Shown piece after piece: positions 33,981 to 46,900 of a stretch of 64,000 bases of DNA. Below the pieces are notes generated by a model. It saw only the letters and a list, made by a program, of their open reading frames with translations. It was not told the DNA's origin and searched no databases. The stretch is from Helopsaltes ochotensis. Taxonomy: Eukaryota; Chordata; Aves; Passeriformes; Locustellidae. A program made the position numbers and the translations under genes. The stretch covers positions 124,001 through 188,000 of the forward strand of contig VXBM01000339.1 of assembly GCA_013400155.1 (NCBI GenBank). Reading direction: 5' to 3'. Every line of letters starts with the position of its first letter. The stretch's first letter is position 1.

Positions 33981-36900
33981 TGGGATGGGTTTTTGATCTC
34001 TTGAAGATTGCTTAGGTGCTATAGAAAGTAAGAGTCATTTAGTTGCTTTGGAATTCATCCAGCAAGTCTGAAAACCTCTGTTTCTCAAGATTCTTTTGTA
34101 ATCTCACCAACATCAAGCCTTAGGATAACCTCAAGGTGTTGGAAGTATAAGTCAAACTACATTACAACCCTTTCCCCTTCCTGCCATGCAATGGTACTCT
34201 GCTTGCTCCACAGCTTTCTGCTGTCATGAAGGGGTCACCGTTCATTCTTTCACTCAGCTGTTTTTGCAGTAGCTGTGCTGAAAGCTTCCTGAAGCCTATT
34301 TGTGGTGTTTTGAACAAATGCACTCTACTCTTTTCTAGAAAGTGCATCTTATGTTCTACTCACCAGAAGCAGTCTTTTTTGGGGTCAAATAAATTTTCCT
34401 TAAACAGTGAAATTTGCTATAACTTAAGGGAAATTTTGTGCCCTTGAATTCATGTGCTAGACCTAAAAAATATGGGCCATGGACATGATACTGTAAATAT
34501 AATTGAGACAGTTTTATTTTTCCAGTAAATAAATGCTAGTCCTCTTTTGCAGCTGACATGAGTAGTTCTTAATGTATTGCTTACTGAACACATTCTATAG
34601 AGCCAGGGCCTTTGTTGTCCAGCCACTTACTGTTCAGCACCCAGACTGAGCAAATAGCAGCACAGCAGCACTAATCTCCTCATGAGGTGCAGAATCTCAA
34701 CCCTTCATTTGTCAGATTGCTCAGCAGTAGACTGTTGGATGGCATGATTTTTTTCCTTCAGGCTTCTCCAGTTAATTGCTGTTACTTAAACAGTGAAAAT
34801 AGGGATTGTTGATCCCCCTGGGTGTGGAAGGTGTAAGTGCCCTGTGCTTGTTGCCCTGGAATTACTGGCATACCCAAGGGAGGAGCTGTACAACAACAAT
34901 CTTGTTAGTCATGCCTGATTGCTTTATCAAGGACAAACTGCCACGTTAACCTGCTGTGAACAAAAACCCTCTAATGCCACCTAACCAGCACCTGAAATAC
35001 CATCTAGCATTTCCCTGAAAAAGGATATTTACCCCAAGTGTAGTGAAACACTCAGTGGCATTTCATATCCAGCAAAGTGACTTTGTTCCACATACATTCT
35101 CCACACACTTCATGTTCGTTGCATGCTTCCCAAGTATTATGTGTGAGAAACTGAATAATAGGGTAGCCTGTAGAGTGCAATATACCTGGCGTAGAAGGCT
35201 CAAATCCATTATTTTTCTTAAGTACATGGTTTATTTTTCTTTCTAAAACCTAGGATAATAGCAGTTTTACTTAAGTTATTAACTCTTCAAAAAGTATATT
35301 TGAAGTAATTTTTGCATCCTTAGTGTGCTGAGCTGCTGGTGTTTTATTTGGATGGATCTAGTTTTACTATGCGTTAATTAGTGTTGGCAGACACTTCCTT
35401 AGAGGGTGCATATCCAAGGGAGTCTGAGAACAGGATTGGTTGTAGTTGGAGAAAGTGTGTTCTGTCCATTACAGCCTTCTTTTCATTGAGGTTCTCAGCA
35501 GACTGACTCATTTACAGCTCTACAAACCACCCAGTCAGCATTGTGTTATGCTGATTAAATCATTGAAACTGCTAATCTCTGATCTGAGCAGTATTAATAA
35601 ATAGTACTTGTAGATTAGGGAAAAACAAGTCCATGGTAATGTACTTTTTCAGTTACAGAGGTGAAACTGAGTGTTGAACTCTTCCTTACCCTTCCTTCCA
35701 AAGCAGGGGACTGCTATGGCATTTTCATGTAGATGCATTTCTAGGTTTGGGTTTTGAAAATAATTAGGCATGTGTGCAGTGTCACCTTCCTCCAATTTAA
35801 ATGTCACAAAAAAGGTTTCATTTCACTTGTTACGTCATGTAACTAATGATGGCATATGTGTGCTCCACACTGTGTCTTCAGTTTATTTGATCAACTCCAT
35901 TGGCCTCATCATTTTTTGTTTCCACAGTTAAAAGCTGATGCTATTGCTCCAAGCTGTAGATAGGATCAGCATATTTTGTACCAACTTCAGCTGTTTTTCT
36001 CCATCTACCTCCATATGAAACATGGAGGCACACTTCCACTTCGCAACAGATACCTAAATTAGGACTGTTGATGTTTGTGAATTCTTTTTGAAATAATCTG
36101 CACAACCTCTGTATATGTAGAAACTTGACTGTGTTAATTTAGAAAATCTCATTAACAAAATTATTAATATACAGTATTTAGTGGGTTTTAAGATTCAATT
36201 ATAGTTTCACAAGAAAAAGGAATGAGTAGTGGCAAGACAAATACTTGTCACCCATTCCTTTATAATACATTTTGGCAAATGGGAAAAGGCTTCTTTTAAA
36301 AGAAGATGCTTATTTAAAATTGAAATCCAGCAAAACCCCCTAAATATCAAGATGAACATGAGTAGTTTGGTACTGTTAGTTAATATCTCATTTCGTCTCA
36401 CTGCCATGTCATCCAGTGAATGCCAACATGCTGAATTGCATTCCAGTAATGGGGAAAAAGTACAGTTCTGCAAGTTCAGAGAAACCTTCAGTTTTGTGGT
36501 TTCAAACTGAACTAGCCAGCCAACTATTAAAATGTGGGAGCAAGTTTATTGTGTTCTGTTGGGGTTTTTTTATTTATGGAAATTCCTACAAAATTAGTAA
36601 CAACATTGACTCCAATTGTCTCCTACTAGAACTGGATAAAAGCTATTTTTGAGTATTCATTTAAATGTACTACATGCTATCTTGGAAAAGCTGAAGTCTA
36701 ATTGGCTTCAAGCCTTTTTTTTTACCTTATGCTTTTTTACAGCATAAGGAGTTTAAAATCTGGACATAATTTCATGTAATCAGAGGTGCTCTGATTAGAT
36801 CCAAATACTTTTGACTCAGGGCTGCCTCACAGTAATTCATTGTCTCTGCTTGCCTGGTCTGACTCTATGTCAGAATCCTTTTTCTCTGCTATGGTTTGTC

Positions 36901-37469
36901 TTTGTTATTCTGAAAGTCAGAAGATGTGGTAAGGCAGTGCTACTTCTCTCTGTGCCTTTCGATCAGTTTGCTTTAGAAGTGCTGAATGTTGCCTCATGAA
37001 TTTTGCACTCTTCACTTCTTGGGTAGATTCAGTGCAGTACTGAAAAAGCAGTTCCACTGAGGTGAGTGTGGTTACTTTGGAGCACAGATGTCTCCTGTAA
37101 ATATGAACATCTAGCTACAAATGTAGGTCTATTTCACGGTAGAGGAAACATTTTGAATTCATTGAATGTTACAAATACTTGAAAAGTATTTTGTGTGTTA
37201 AATCTAGGTGTTTCAGAGCTGTTGTCCAGTACAATAGGAAGTCTCATAAACTTTGGTTATGTTACTGTTGCTTTATTAACCCTTAGAGATTTATAGATAG
37301 TCTGTGATAAATGAGAAAGAGTTGCCCGAAATCCTTGTATAGTTCAGGTTTTCTTTCATATCCTAGATATAAATCCATACTGGTCAGTACTTCGCTCTTA
37401 GCAGAGATTTCCTGAAGTAGCGAGTGAAAGTCGGTGTAGGGCCGGGCTGTGGCGGGGGCAGGGCCGCTC
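33981..37469. other. Intergenic sequence between DNAJB4 and GIPC2
   Basis: AT-rich, with only short chance open frames. I recognise no gene or repeat. It turns GC-rich from about 37400, marking the start of the GIPC2 promoter island. Confidence 0.65.
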
Positions 37470-37805
37470 NNNNNNNNNNNNNNNNNNNNNNNNNNNNNNN
37501 NNNNNNNNNNNNNNNNNNNNNNNNNNNNNNNNNNNNNNNNNNNNNNNNNNNNNNNNNNNNNNNNNNNNNNNNNNNNNNNNNNNNNNNNNNNNNNNNNNNN
37601 NNNNNNNNNNNNNNNNNNNNNNNNNNNNNNNNNNNNNNNNNNNNNNNNNNNNNNNNNNNNNNNNNNNNNNNNNNNNNNNNNNNNNNNNNNNNNNNNNNNN
37701 NNNNNNNNNNNNNNNNNNNNNNNNNNNNNNNNNNNNNNNNNNNNNNNNNNNNNNNNNNNNNNNNNNNNNNNNNNNNNNNNNNNNNNNNNNNNNNNNNNNN
37801 NNNNN
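37470..37805. other. Assembly gap, 336 N
   Basis: Run of N flanked on both sides by very GC-rich sequence. It hides the GIPC2 start codon, the first roughly 40 residues and probably the core promoter. Open frames spanning it are artefacts. Confidence 0.99.
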
Positions 37806-37927
37806 CGCGGCTGCAGTTCCACACGCAGCTGGCGCACGGCAGCCCCACGGGCCGCGTGGAGGGCTTCGGCAGCGCCCGCGAGCTGTACGCCCGCATCGGA
37901 GCGGCGTTCGGCATCCACCCCGCCCAG
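37806..37927 (+). CDS. GIPC2: GIPC2 exon 1, visible part (GH1)
   Basis: First whole codon at 37808. Encodes RLQFHTQLAHGSPTGRVEGF through GIHPAQ in phase 0. Donor CAG|GTAGGG at 37928. Very GC-rich, partly swallowed by the gap. Confidence 0.92.
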
Positions 37928-40900
37928 GTAGGGCCGGCACCGCCGCCGCCGCGTCCCGCCGGGCCTCCGGAGGCGCCAAAGGGCGCCGGGGCTGTTCCCA
38001 CCCGCGCTGCCCGTGGGCATCCTGTCACGGGCTTGTGGGGACGTGCCTGCTTTACACTCCTTGCGAGAAAAAACTCCCTTTGCTATTCCAAATGAGCGTT
38101 ACTATACGGGAAAGGACATACGTGTGACTGCATTCAGCGCTTACGTGCTGAAATCCGTGGTTCTCTTGCCCAAAACTGCAGTGTCTGTCTCGGCTGACCT
38201 GTTGCCGACTGCTGTTTGACACTGCTCTTACGCACTGCTTCATTCCAGTTTAAAAAGGGACAATGGATTCATGAGGCTAAATGTCCAGAACGAAGGCATT
38301 GGAAGGGGAGGGGATGTGGTATAAATGCCCTGAATCGTACTACATTTTAAATTTTTAGCCGAAAGTGATGTTTGGAAATTTCGCTGCTTTATCAGGTAGT
38401 TCTTTTTAAAAGGCTCAGTGTTCAAATGGAGTTATTTAAGTTTGTAGCAGGATTCTTTTTTAAGCTCTGCTGCCTTTTTGATCTTTTTTTTTCCTGAGCC
38501 ATGTTCTAAACATTTGTTTGGATAAGGATTCATTTGTGTTTGTAAATGCATTGTTTTCTCTTAGTTAAAAGGTAGTGACCATATCAAGTTCTTCCTATGT
38601 GGTTCTGTGAACCTTAACCTCTGAGTGGCAAGTTGAAACAGAAGGCTAACATTTCATTATGCCTACGTGTGGCTGTACAGCTTTACTTATTTTCTTTGTA
38701 GATGACTTTTTTTAAGAAGTTGTGAAGACTACTACTACGACAGGCTTTGTTCTGAGAGTTTGCTGTGGCCTGACGTAGCATTTCAAACAGTAAATTGGAA
38801 GGGGAAAGTGGCAGTAGCAGTGAATACAGTTTAACCGGTCGCTGTTGCATTAAGTAATTAAGAGGCAATGCAGACCTTCCCAGCTGCTTTCTGACCTTCT
38901 GCTCCTTTGTTTTCTTTTCGTCCTGAGCTGCTGTTCCCCTTTTGTTCTGTTCCATCTCAGTTATACCTTTTATTCTCAAGTTCACATAATTACCAGATTG
39001 TCCTCTACTTTTATTTTCTTCCTTTCACTGTTGAACTTTTGGCTCCGCTGACTTGAGAAAGAACAGCTTTCACAGGGAAATTTAATTTTGTATGAATGGT
39101 GTGCTCCTGTTTCTCCTGCTAGATGTATAATCTGACACCCTCAGAGGTTTTAAAGGAAGCACCACATATCATGGGCATATATTGCCCGCCATGTGCCAGA
39201 CTAGAGAAGTTTCTTATTTTTCTGCGTAATGTTCCATTTCTTTTAATTTTATTTTTCATGTGGCTTATTGCTAAAAATGGACAATTATCGCTGGAGGCAC
39301 TGAACTTAAAATCTTTTACTCTAGAAATTTAGTTGGCTTCAAAAAAGTTGCATGAAGTGAAAATAGTGAACAAAATTATTTCCTGCTGTAAAGGTGGCAT
39401 AACGGAATGGAGAAGTCAGACCAGAGAGTCATGCAACAGAATTTTAGATAGACAAGGTAGATCAGTGAACAGCCAAGAAATATGACTTCATTAGAATTTA
39501 TTTTAAATGGTATTATCTATTTGTTAAAGCTGCTTTTGGACAGATAATCTGGTGTAAAGAATAACACCAGAAGCTACATCTCAGCAAACTGAAAGGCGCT
39601 GAGGTACTCAAATGCCCTTTGGAGGTGTTACCTGTCTAGGAAAGTTTCAGTGACCCAGCTCTATCTGTGGGCAGCGTGATACCCGACTGCCTTTGGAAAC
39701 AGGTCCTATCACAGAGATCTCTACCTTGCAGTGGCTGAGCTGGAAAATAGTGAGGGGGAGTGGAGGGGAAGGGCTCTGTGTAAAGAACATTCAGATACCT
39801 TTTGCAGAAGTGAGTACATTTAATATGATATGTGAGTCTACCGCAGGGTAGGCAAGAGTGTGGATTCTTGCATAAATTCCTGCCTAAGTGTTTTAATACG
39901 ATTCTGAATGAGCTATACTTGTAATCTGTCACTTCTCCTTTTGACTCCACATGGTTACAGCACCCCTTTTCCTCTTTGGATCACATCTCCCTGAACCAGC
40001 TGAGTTTAACTTCTGCTGTAGAAATCCTTTCCAGGTTCTGTGATTGACTGCCAACAGTGACAGAGAGAAGTTTATATAAAACACAGTATTTGTTGGGCAG
40101 ACATTGACAGAAACTTCTGTGCAGACCTGCATCATGAGTAGAGTAGGATGGGGACAGGACAAGATGGGTACAGCTTCAAAGGGGATGTTTGCTAGGTATC
40201 TGTGAAGGAGTGAGACATAACAGTAGCTTTCTGAGGCTTTTCCTGTACTCATCCTTTCTTGTAGGTATTTTATTCTTCACCCATCTTCCTAGGCGAATTT
40301 ATATCTGTTACCCCTTTGAGATGAGGGGTAGGCAGAAGCCTCCCTTTCTGCCTACCTCTCTGACTTTTACCACGTCCAGCATTTCTTCTTTTCTCTGTCC
40401 AACGTGACTGTTCTTTCCACGGGTAGGAGGAGTGAATGTGGCAGGATTGCCTGTGTCATTGTCACTGAAACTGCAGGAAAAACAAAAACTCTCCAACAAC
40501 ATTTTTTTACGTTAGAGAATTAATGTGTTACTTTATTCTGGCCAGGATGTGCAATAGAAATAATTTCATCCACGCAAGCCCCAGTTGTGCAGTGAAAATC
40601 ATTCCATCACACGTAATTCCATATCAGAACTTTTCACACATTTATACGGACAAAACCCAAAGAAATTCTTGTTCGTTGGTCTTAAATTACGCAATTCTTA
40701 GTATTCCATCTCCTGTTGGTTATTGATCCCTTCACCGTCGATGCTAATTTGGTCTTTATTCTTCAGTTCTCTTATCAGTCTTTTCCCAGACCAGGTGTCG
40801 CTGGCTGCTCCAGGGGGTGATGTTCGGGAGGGTAATGGTCGTTAATGTTCACTTATCTCCTGTGTATCTTCTGGCTACTCCCAATCTGTGGATGTTAAAA

Positions 40901-43900
40901 TTTTAAATTTTAAACCCCGGTGATAAGTCTTGTAAAGCGAAATTTCAATTCCCCTCCCCCTGGACAAAGGAGAGCAAACCCCTAACTAAAGTTACACAAA
41001 AAACTGTAAAAGTTGTATCATTTCCAGCATAATTATTATGAGTGTTGTTTGAGGTAGGTCGCATTGTTCTTGACTTTTAACTCGATTTAACTCGATAGCA
41101 GGCTTTCAACAAGAAAGCACCGAGCTAAAAAAATAGATAGATGCAACTCTTAACTAACAACACAACCCACACAGAGTTACGTGTATGTTTCTATTTGCAT
41201 AAATATTAGAAATATCTCCCCCTATTTTTTCTATGGAGGTTGAAGTAGGAAAAGTAGTTGGAAAAAGTATTTATGTGTAGCTTTGGCCTTTTAGGATTAC
41301 ATCTCCACTGTAACTATTGGGATTGTAGCAGGGAATGTTACCTTCCCCTGTGGGTGAAAGTGCTGAATGCAGCCTGTATGATAACTAAATGAGCACTGAC
41401 TGAGGGACAATGTGGGTCTGTTAAAGCATTTGGTGCTGGTGTGCTCCTGTGAGAGCACATGGTAGGGCTTTAAAGTATTCAGAGTAGCTAATCAGGCACT
41501 GAGAAGGTGGATATTAAAGTCCAGCTGTAGCAGGGCTATTTCTTGATCAGATGAGAAGGGAATGGTAACCCCCAGAGAAGCTGTAGGGGCTTTTGGTTTG
41601 TCTACTTGAAATTTGCACTTTTGATTATTTTGTTTGCTTTGAAAGTGAAATGTGCTGGGGCTGCCGAACTAAACTTAATGCTCCGTGGCTGTCCAGAGCC
41701 CTTGGAGGTTGGGGTTTCTTTCCCAGTGGAAGGAATTTTGCATCACAAGGGTAATTCAGGAAGAGACCTTTCTGGCAGCAGTAAGGGCCGAAATGCAGCT
41801 CCTCCTTTCTCTTCCAGTAACACGAGTTCAGCTGCTGAGCTTGTGCGTGGGCTGTTGTTCCACAGGCCTTGCCTCCTCATGCTAAACAGTCAAGTATACG
41901 GCGAGGCTGTGCCACATTAAACTTTCAGAGAAGTATTTGATTTAAACCTCTTCGATTTAAACTTTTATGAAAGACTACTGCCAAATAAGCCACTGCTGAA
42001 ACTTGTGTTTCTGAACAAAACTGTTCTTTTGACAATGTCAGATCTGAAGTGTATTTCAGAGAAAAAGGTCAGTTTGTGAAATCCTCTCACCAAATGTTGG
42101 AAGTTTTATTGTTATGCTTATCTGCTGAAACAAATTGCTCACAATCACGCCTACAGATTGAATACTTTAAATGAGCAAACTTAACACTCCCTACCAAACA
42201 CCTCCTCCCAACCCTATGGCAAGAATTGTTTGCTTGCTGTTTCCCTAAGAAGTGCTTAAATGTCACACCCATATTGCATGTGATGCTTGCTGTGTCTTTT
42301 TCAAATGCTTTAATTGGAAATATTTGAAATATTAGTATGGAAATAATTGGATGGAAGAACTTACACTGTAATACTTGTGTACAAAAAAACCCCCAAAACA
42401 ACCCAAACAAACCCCCAAACAAACAGCAAAACACTGAATTCTTATTTTATAAGACTTTTAATGTATTGACCAGGTTGAATACCTGACAGTATCAAAAGCA
42501 CACTAGAACTTGGAGGAGCTGGTTACTCTTCCTCTTGCTGAAGCTGGTCAAGGTTGCCACATTTTTCTTGGGGAAGATAAAGTGACTAGGATACCTAGAA
42601 AATGCGTTGGTGATTTCTTGATATGACGACATCTACATATACAGGGAAATATGTCAGTGGGTGTTAATCTTGCTCAGAATTAAAATTCTCAGTTCCCTAC
42701 CTCTTAAACAGAAAGTGATTATGATCTCTGTAAAGTTATCTGAGATTTTTAATACACTTTCAATAGCGTCTGAGTATGTAATCTATCAATCAACTTATTA
42801 TTGAGTTCTTCTCAAGGTGTCAGCTCAATATGGAAGATGAGAGTATAATTAATATATAGAACATGCAATATGGTACTGCATATATACTTTATATAACACA
42901 TCATGTAACCCTCTTTTTCTTAGCTAATACAATTTCTTTACATAATGCACAGTATAACCCTGGTTTTGTTGGCTAATGTGGTCTCTTCCAATTGAAGATA
43001 TAGATACAGGGAATAATCTGTTAGTAATCTTATTGGACAAATCTATTTTATAAAGTTGTGCATAAGCCCCAAGTGTCCGGAGACATGCAATTTCCTTGAT
43101 CTGAGTGCTGCAGAAGATAACTCTAGGTGAAGGAGGTATCCTAGATACTTTGTGACTGATGTAACAGTTCTGATTTATAATATCTTGCTAAAGCTGGCAT
43201 GAAATATCCACAGCACTGGTATGCTGAGTTAAAGACCAAATGCCTATGAAGGTTTAGGGTAAGGACAGAAGAGACTTAACAATGAGAATTGCACATGGAA
43301 ATTTTTTTTTGCTTCATTTTTGAATAAGAAAATTACTATTAAAAATATCCAAATTTTGAGTGAGTGGAAACTGTCATTAGAGTATTCAAGTATTTAATCT
43401 GTCATTAGGTGCCAATATTAAACTTATGTAAAATCTATGAAAAATACCATTTTATAATCGATAGGTCTCAGTTGTGTACAATACAAATACAGCTATGCTA
43501 TAACTGGTAGATGGTGTAGGGGTAAATCCTTCTGGGTAGACACATCTTTAGTACATTACTCTTTGCATATATCTGTTCTGAGAAAAAGCAGTTGTTCACT
43601 AAAGAGGATGAAGAATGATTTAAGTTTTATTTTTGACTGGCTGATGCTCTCTCAGCCTTGTGGTTAGCACAGAACTGACTCACAAAAAATTCTACAGACT
43701 TATAGGCTGTAGTAGGAATGTCATCCAGATGAAGATCTATAAAGAGAAACTCTAGATCAAGTTTCTTAATATCACATTTCTGCTCTGTTGCCAATTTTAT
43801 CTATGGAAAGGTGTGACAGTATTTACTAGATTGTCTGTTTGACAAGGTCAGATGAAAGATGCTAATGTCTAAAATGTAAAGAGTGCTTGTTATTCATCGC

Positions 43901-46900
43901 AGGAAAAATAAACCGAGAACTGAGTTGGTTTTAAACTGGCAAAGTTATCTAGCTTGAGAGAACTAAAATGTGCAAGTGAACGTGATATAATCTGTTTTAA
44001 TTTTTTTTTTTAAAGAGCTTGTCATTAGATATTATTATCTTCTACTGACAATTAGAATAATTTCTCTAGGTGTTGTTATATCTAGAGTATTGTTTAACTG
44101 AAAACCTTTGCATTACCTGAGGAAATAAAACTAACGTCTATTAAGGGTGTGCTGTTACGACTTTAATTGTTGAATAAGGTGTTAGATTGCAGTGGATGTT
44201 TGATGGATTAGATGAGATAAGCAAGTAACCGTTGAACTAAGGCTGTTTGGTGGGGGGGGGATTTTGTTTGTTTTGTTTTTAAAAACAACAATTAAACAAG
44301 ACCTCCAGCAAGAAAACAATCTCTCTATTAACTTTCAGTCTTTTAAGATTAAAACCCCCATAGTTACAGAATCTAAGTTCTAGAAAGCTCCAGAATCTTG
44401 AATGCTCTCTGTGAAATACATTAGTAAAAGTGTCCACTCTTCGTTTGACCTGGAATCAATTTAAACAGGTTGGTGACTTTCAAATCACTTTTTCTGCTTT
44501 CATCCCGAGACGCCAGAATGAAAGAAAATACATGTGTAGTGTTCTGGTGTGGAAAACCTGTGTCTTTGCCTCAGTGAAGCAGATTTTAGGGATTCTCCAA
44601 GTTTCTCTTGGAGCGCAGAGTTCCCCGATTCGGCTGCTGCCCTGTGGCTCTCTGGTGCTGCCCAGGAGGAAGCTGTGTGGTTCCCTTGGCTCTCACCCCT
44701 CTCCTGCTGCAGCTTGGAAAGGCTTGGGCACCTGTCATTACTGTAGCTGTGACGGGGCATGTTGGGCTCGGCCAAATTCCTTCATGCAGCTCCATGGTGG
44801 GCAAAAGCATCTCTGTTCCCAAGCAGTACAGATGGAATTCTCTCACCCTGCCTATGCCCGGGACAAGAAACCTCCCTACTGAAGAATTGGCATAAGTGTA
44901 GGGAGAAAAAGGACTGCCTGATATCCAGTGCTGAGGGGAAATCCCTCAGAAAAGCTGATTTATAAAGAAGCATTTTGACCCTTTTATTAAGCTTTGCTTT
45001 TACTGGAATAGGGATGACCCCAAATCATGCTGGAGATGGGTAGGAGCTAAGCATTGTCTCTTCCATTGGAAACAGTGTGCTCTGAGCTAATGAGGGAGCA
45101 ATACAAAGCATTTCATGCTCTCTCGTGACTTTTGTTTTGATAAGCTCTCATTTTTTCCCCCTTTTCCTATTAAACTGCTTTCAACCAATCAAATTTTGAA
45201 GTAGTCTCTAGTGATCTTTGAATTGGGTGTAATTTGACGTGGGTGAATGATGAAGGAAAAGATGGTGATGGCTTTCAGTTTACTTTCTCTGACCTCTGGT
45301 GCAAACTGTACCCAGCCCAAGCTGCCTCTCTCAGGGCTGGTGTGCTGAGACAGGTCGTGAGAGGCTGCTCACACAGGTAGGTCTCTTTCCCATGTTCCCT
45401 GCCAGCTCTTACCTGCAGTTTGAGCTACTGATGCTTTCTGTTGGGTGTGGATGGAGACTATCCCTTCTCCTGGTACAGCTGGAGAAAAAAGGGGATCATT
45501 TCAGCTATGAACCTGTCACAGGAGCCTGAACTGTGCTCTCATTTTAGCTTCCTATCAAGCTCACCAAACCTAATACACTGTTAATGTGTTTGCTTTCCTT
45601 CTGCACAGATCATGTTTTGCACTTTGAACACTCATAAAGTTGACATGGACAAGCTCTTAGGTGCACAAATTGGCCTCGAAGATTTCATATTTGCCCATGT
45701 GAAAGGACAACGAAAAGAAGTGGAAGTTCTTAAAACTGATGATATGCTGGGGCTTACCATTACAGACAATGGAATTGGCTGTGCCTTTATAAAGGTAAAC
45801 TTAATTAACAGTGAAATACTTTGTTCCATAGAAGGTCCTGTTACTATAATAGGTTAATTATTGGTTTAATGATCCTTTAGAAATATAAAATCTTCTATTA
45901 TCATATATATGGTAAGTAAAGAATAAAGTTGCTTTTCTTTAGGTACATAATTCAAAATTAGTTCAGCTAATCTGTACTTCATGCCATTCAAAATCAGTTC
46001 ATTTGCTCATTGCTTCTGTAATGTGTATCAGCTTTACAATAAGACCATTGTATCTCCTGAGCTATCCTGAGGTGGTAGGTGTTAGATACTGCTTGCATCT
46101 GCCCCCTCCTGTTTTAAACTGATTTTCTGATGTCATTTATTAGATGCTTATAGAACTTCTGTCACTCGTGATAATGAGATCATGTTCTTTCAGTCTTTGG
46201 CTGTTCCCAGGGCAGAAGCCTTTGTGGTGTACAAGAGTAGGGGCAAGTGTAGTTTTTACAGTTTTTCAGCTTTCCAGTATTATTGCCTTAGATGGGATGA
46301 ATTACAAGGATGTGGATTAACACAATTTACCACAATGAACTGGAGTAGCAAGAATGGGCAGTAACATACACAATATATTAATCATAATTGCTTTCCTTCT
46401 CTTCTATATGACCTAGAGGCAGTATGTTTTGGGACAAGTAGAGGCTGAGGAAATGATGCTGCCCTTCTTGCTAGGCTAGGTATTAGGAACCTTAAGCACA
46501 TTTTCTGCCTTTTTGAGATTCCTTGCTCTAATACACTCCAATTACCCATTTTTAGTGAGGCATTAGCAATTATCTTTGATTACTGCTGCCCCAATCACTG
46601 TTCTTATTGTAAAGAGAGCTTCTTGTGTGGAAAGGTTGTATTTCTGTTCATTCCTTAGCTACCATGGCTATAAAACAAGACACGGTTTAGAAATCGGTTT
46701 GCTTGTCTTTGCTGTGGAAAAATGTGACTGAGGTCATGTTTGCGAAACTCAAGATGCAGTGAAGGTTTCACGAAGCATTTTGGCAAAATCATAGCCTAAC
46801 TTTTATATTTATAGACAAAGAACTGTGAATTTCTAGTGATGGCATCTATAGAGCCCATAACATTCAGTCATGCTGCTGCTTATGTGGCATTTTAAAAGAA

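Larger units (their letters stand above)
37928..45608 (+). other. GIPC2: GIPC2 intron 1
   Basis: 7.7-kb intron. It contains a probable antisense solo LTR (about 40450-41240), an A/C-rich low-complexity tract (42383-42428), a G10 run near 44253 and a GC-elevated block (44580-44900). No coding exon seen. Confidence 0.75.

Noticed and set aside
37283..38095. Open frames of 160-245 codons across the 336-N gap
   Set aside because: More than half their length is unknown sequence. Only the plus-strand GIPC2 frame after 37806 has homology.
39121..39332. Possible extra GIPC2 exon after a CTGCTAG acceptor-like site (open frame of 69 codons)
   Set aside because: No similarity to GIPC proteins, and exons 1 and 2 already join in phase 0 to match the family.
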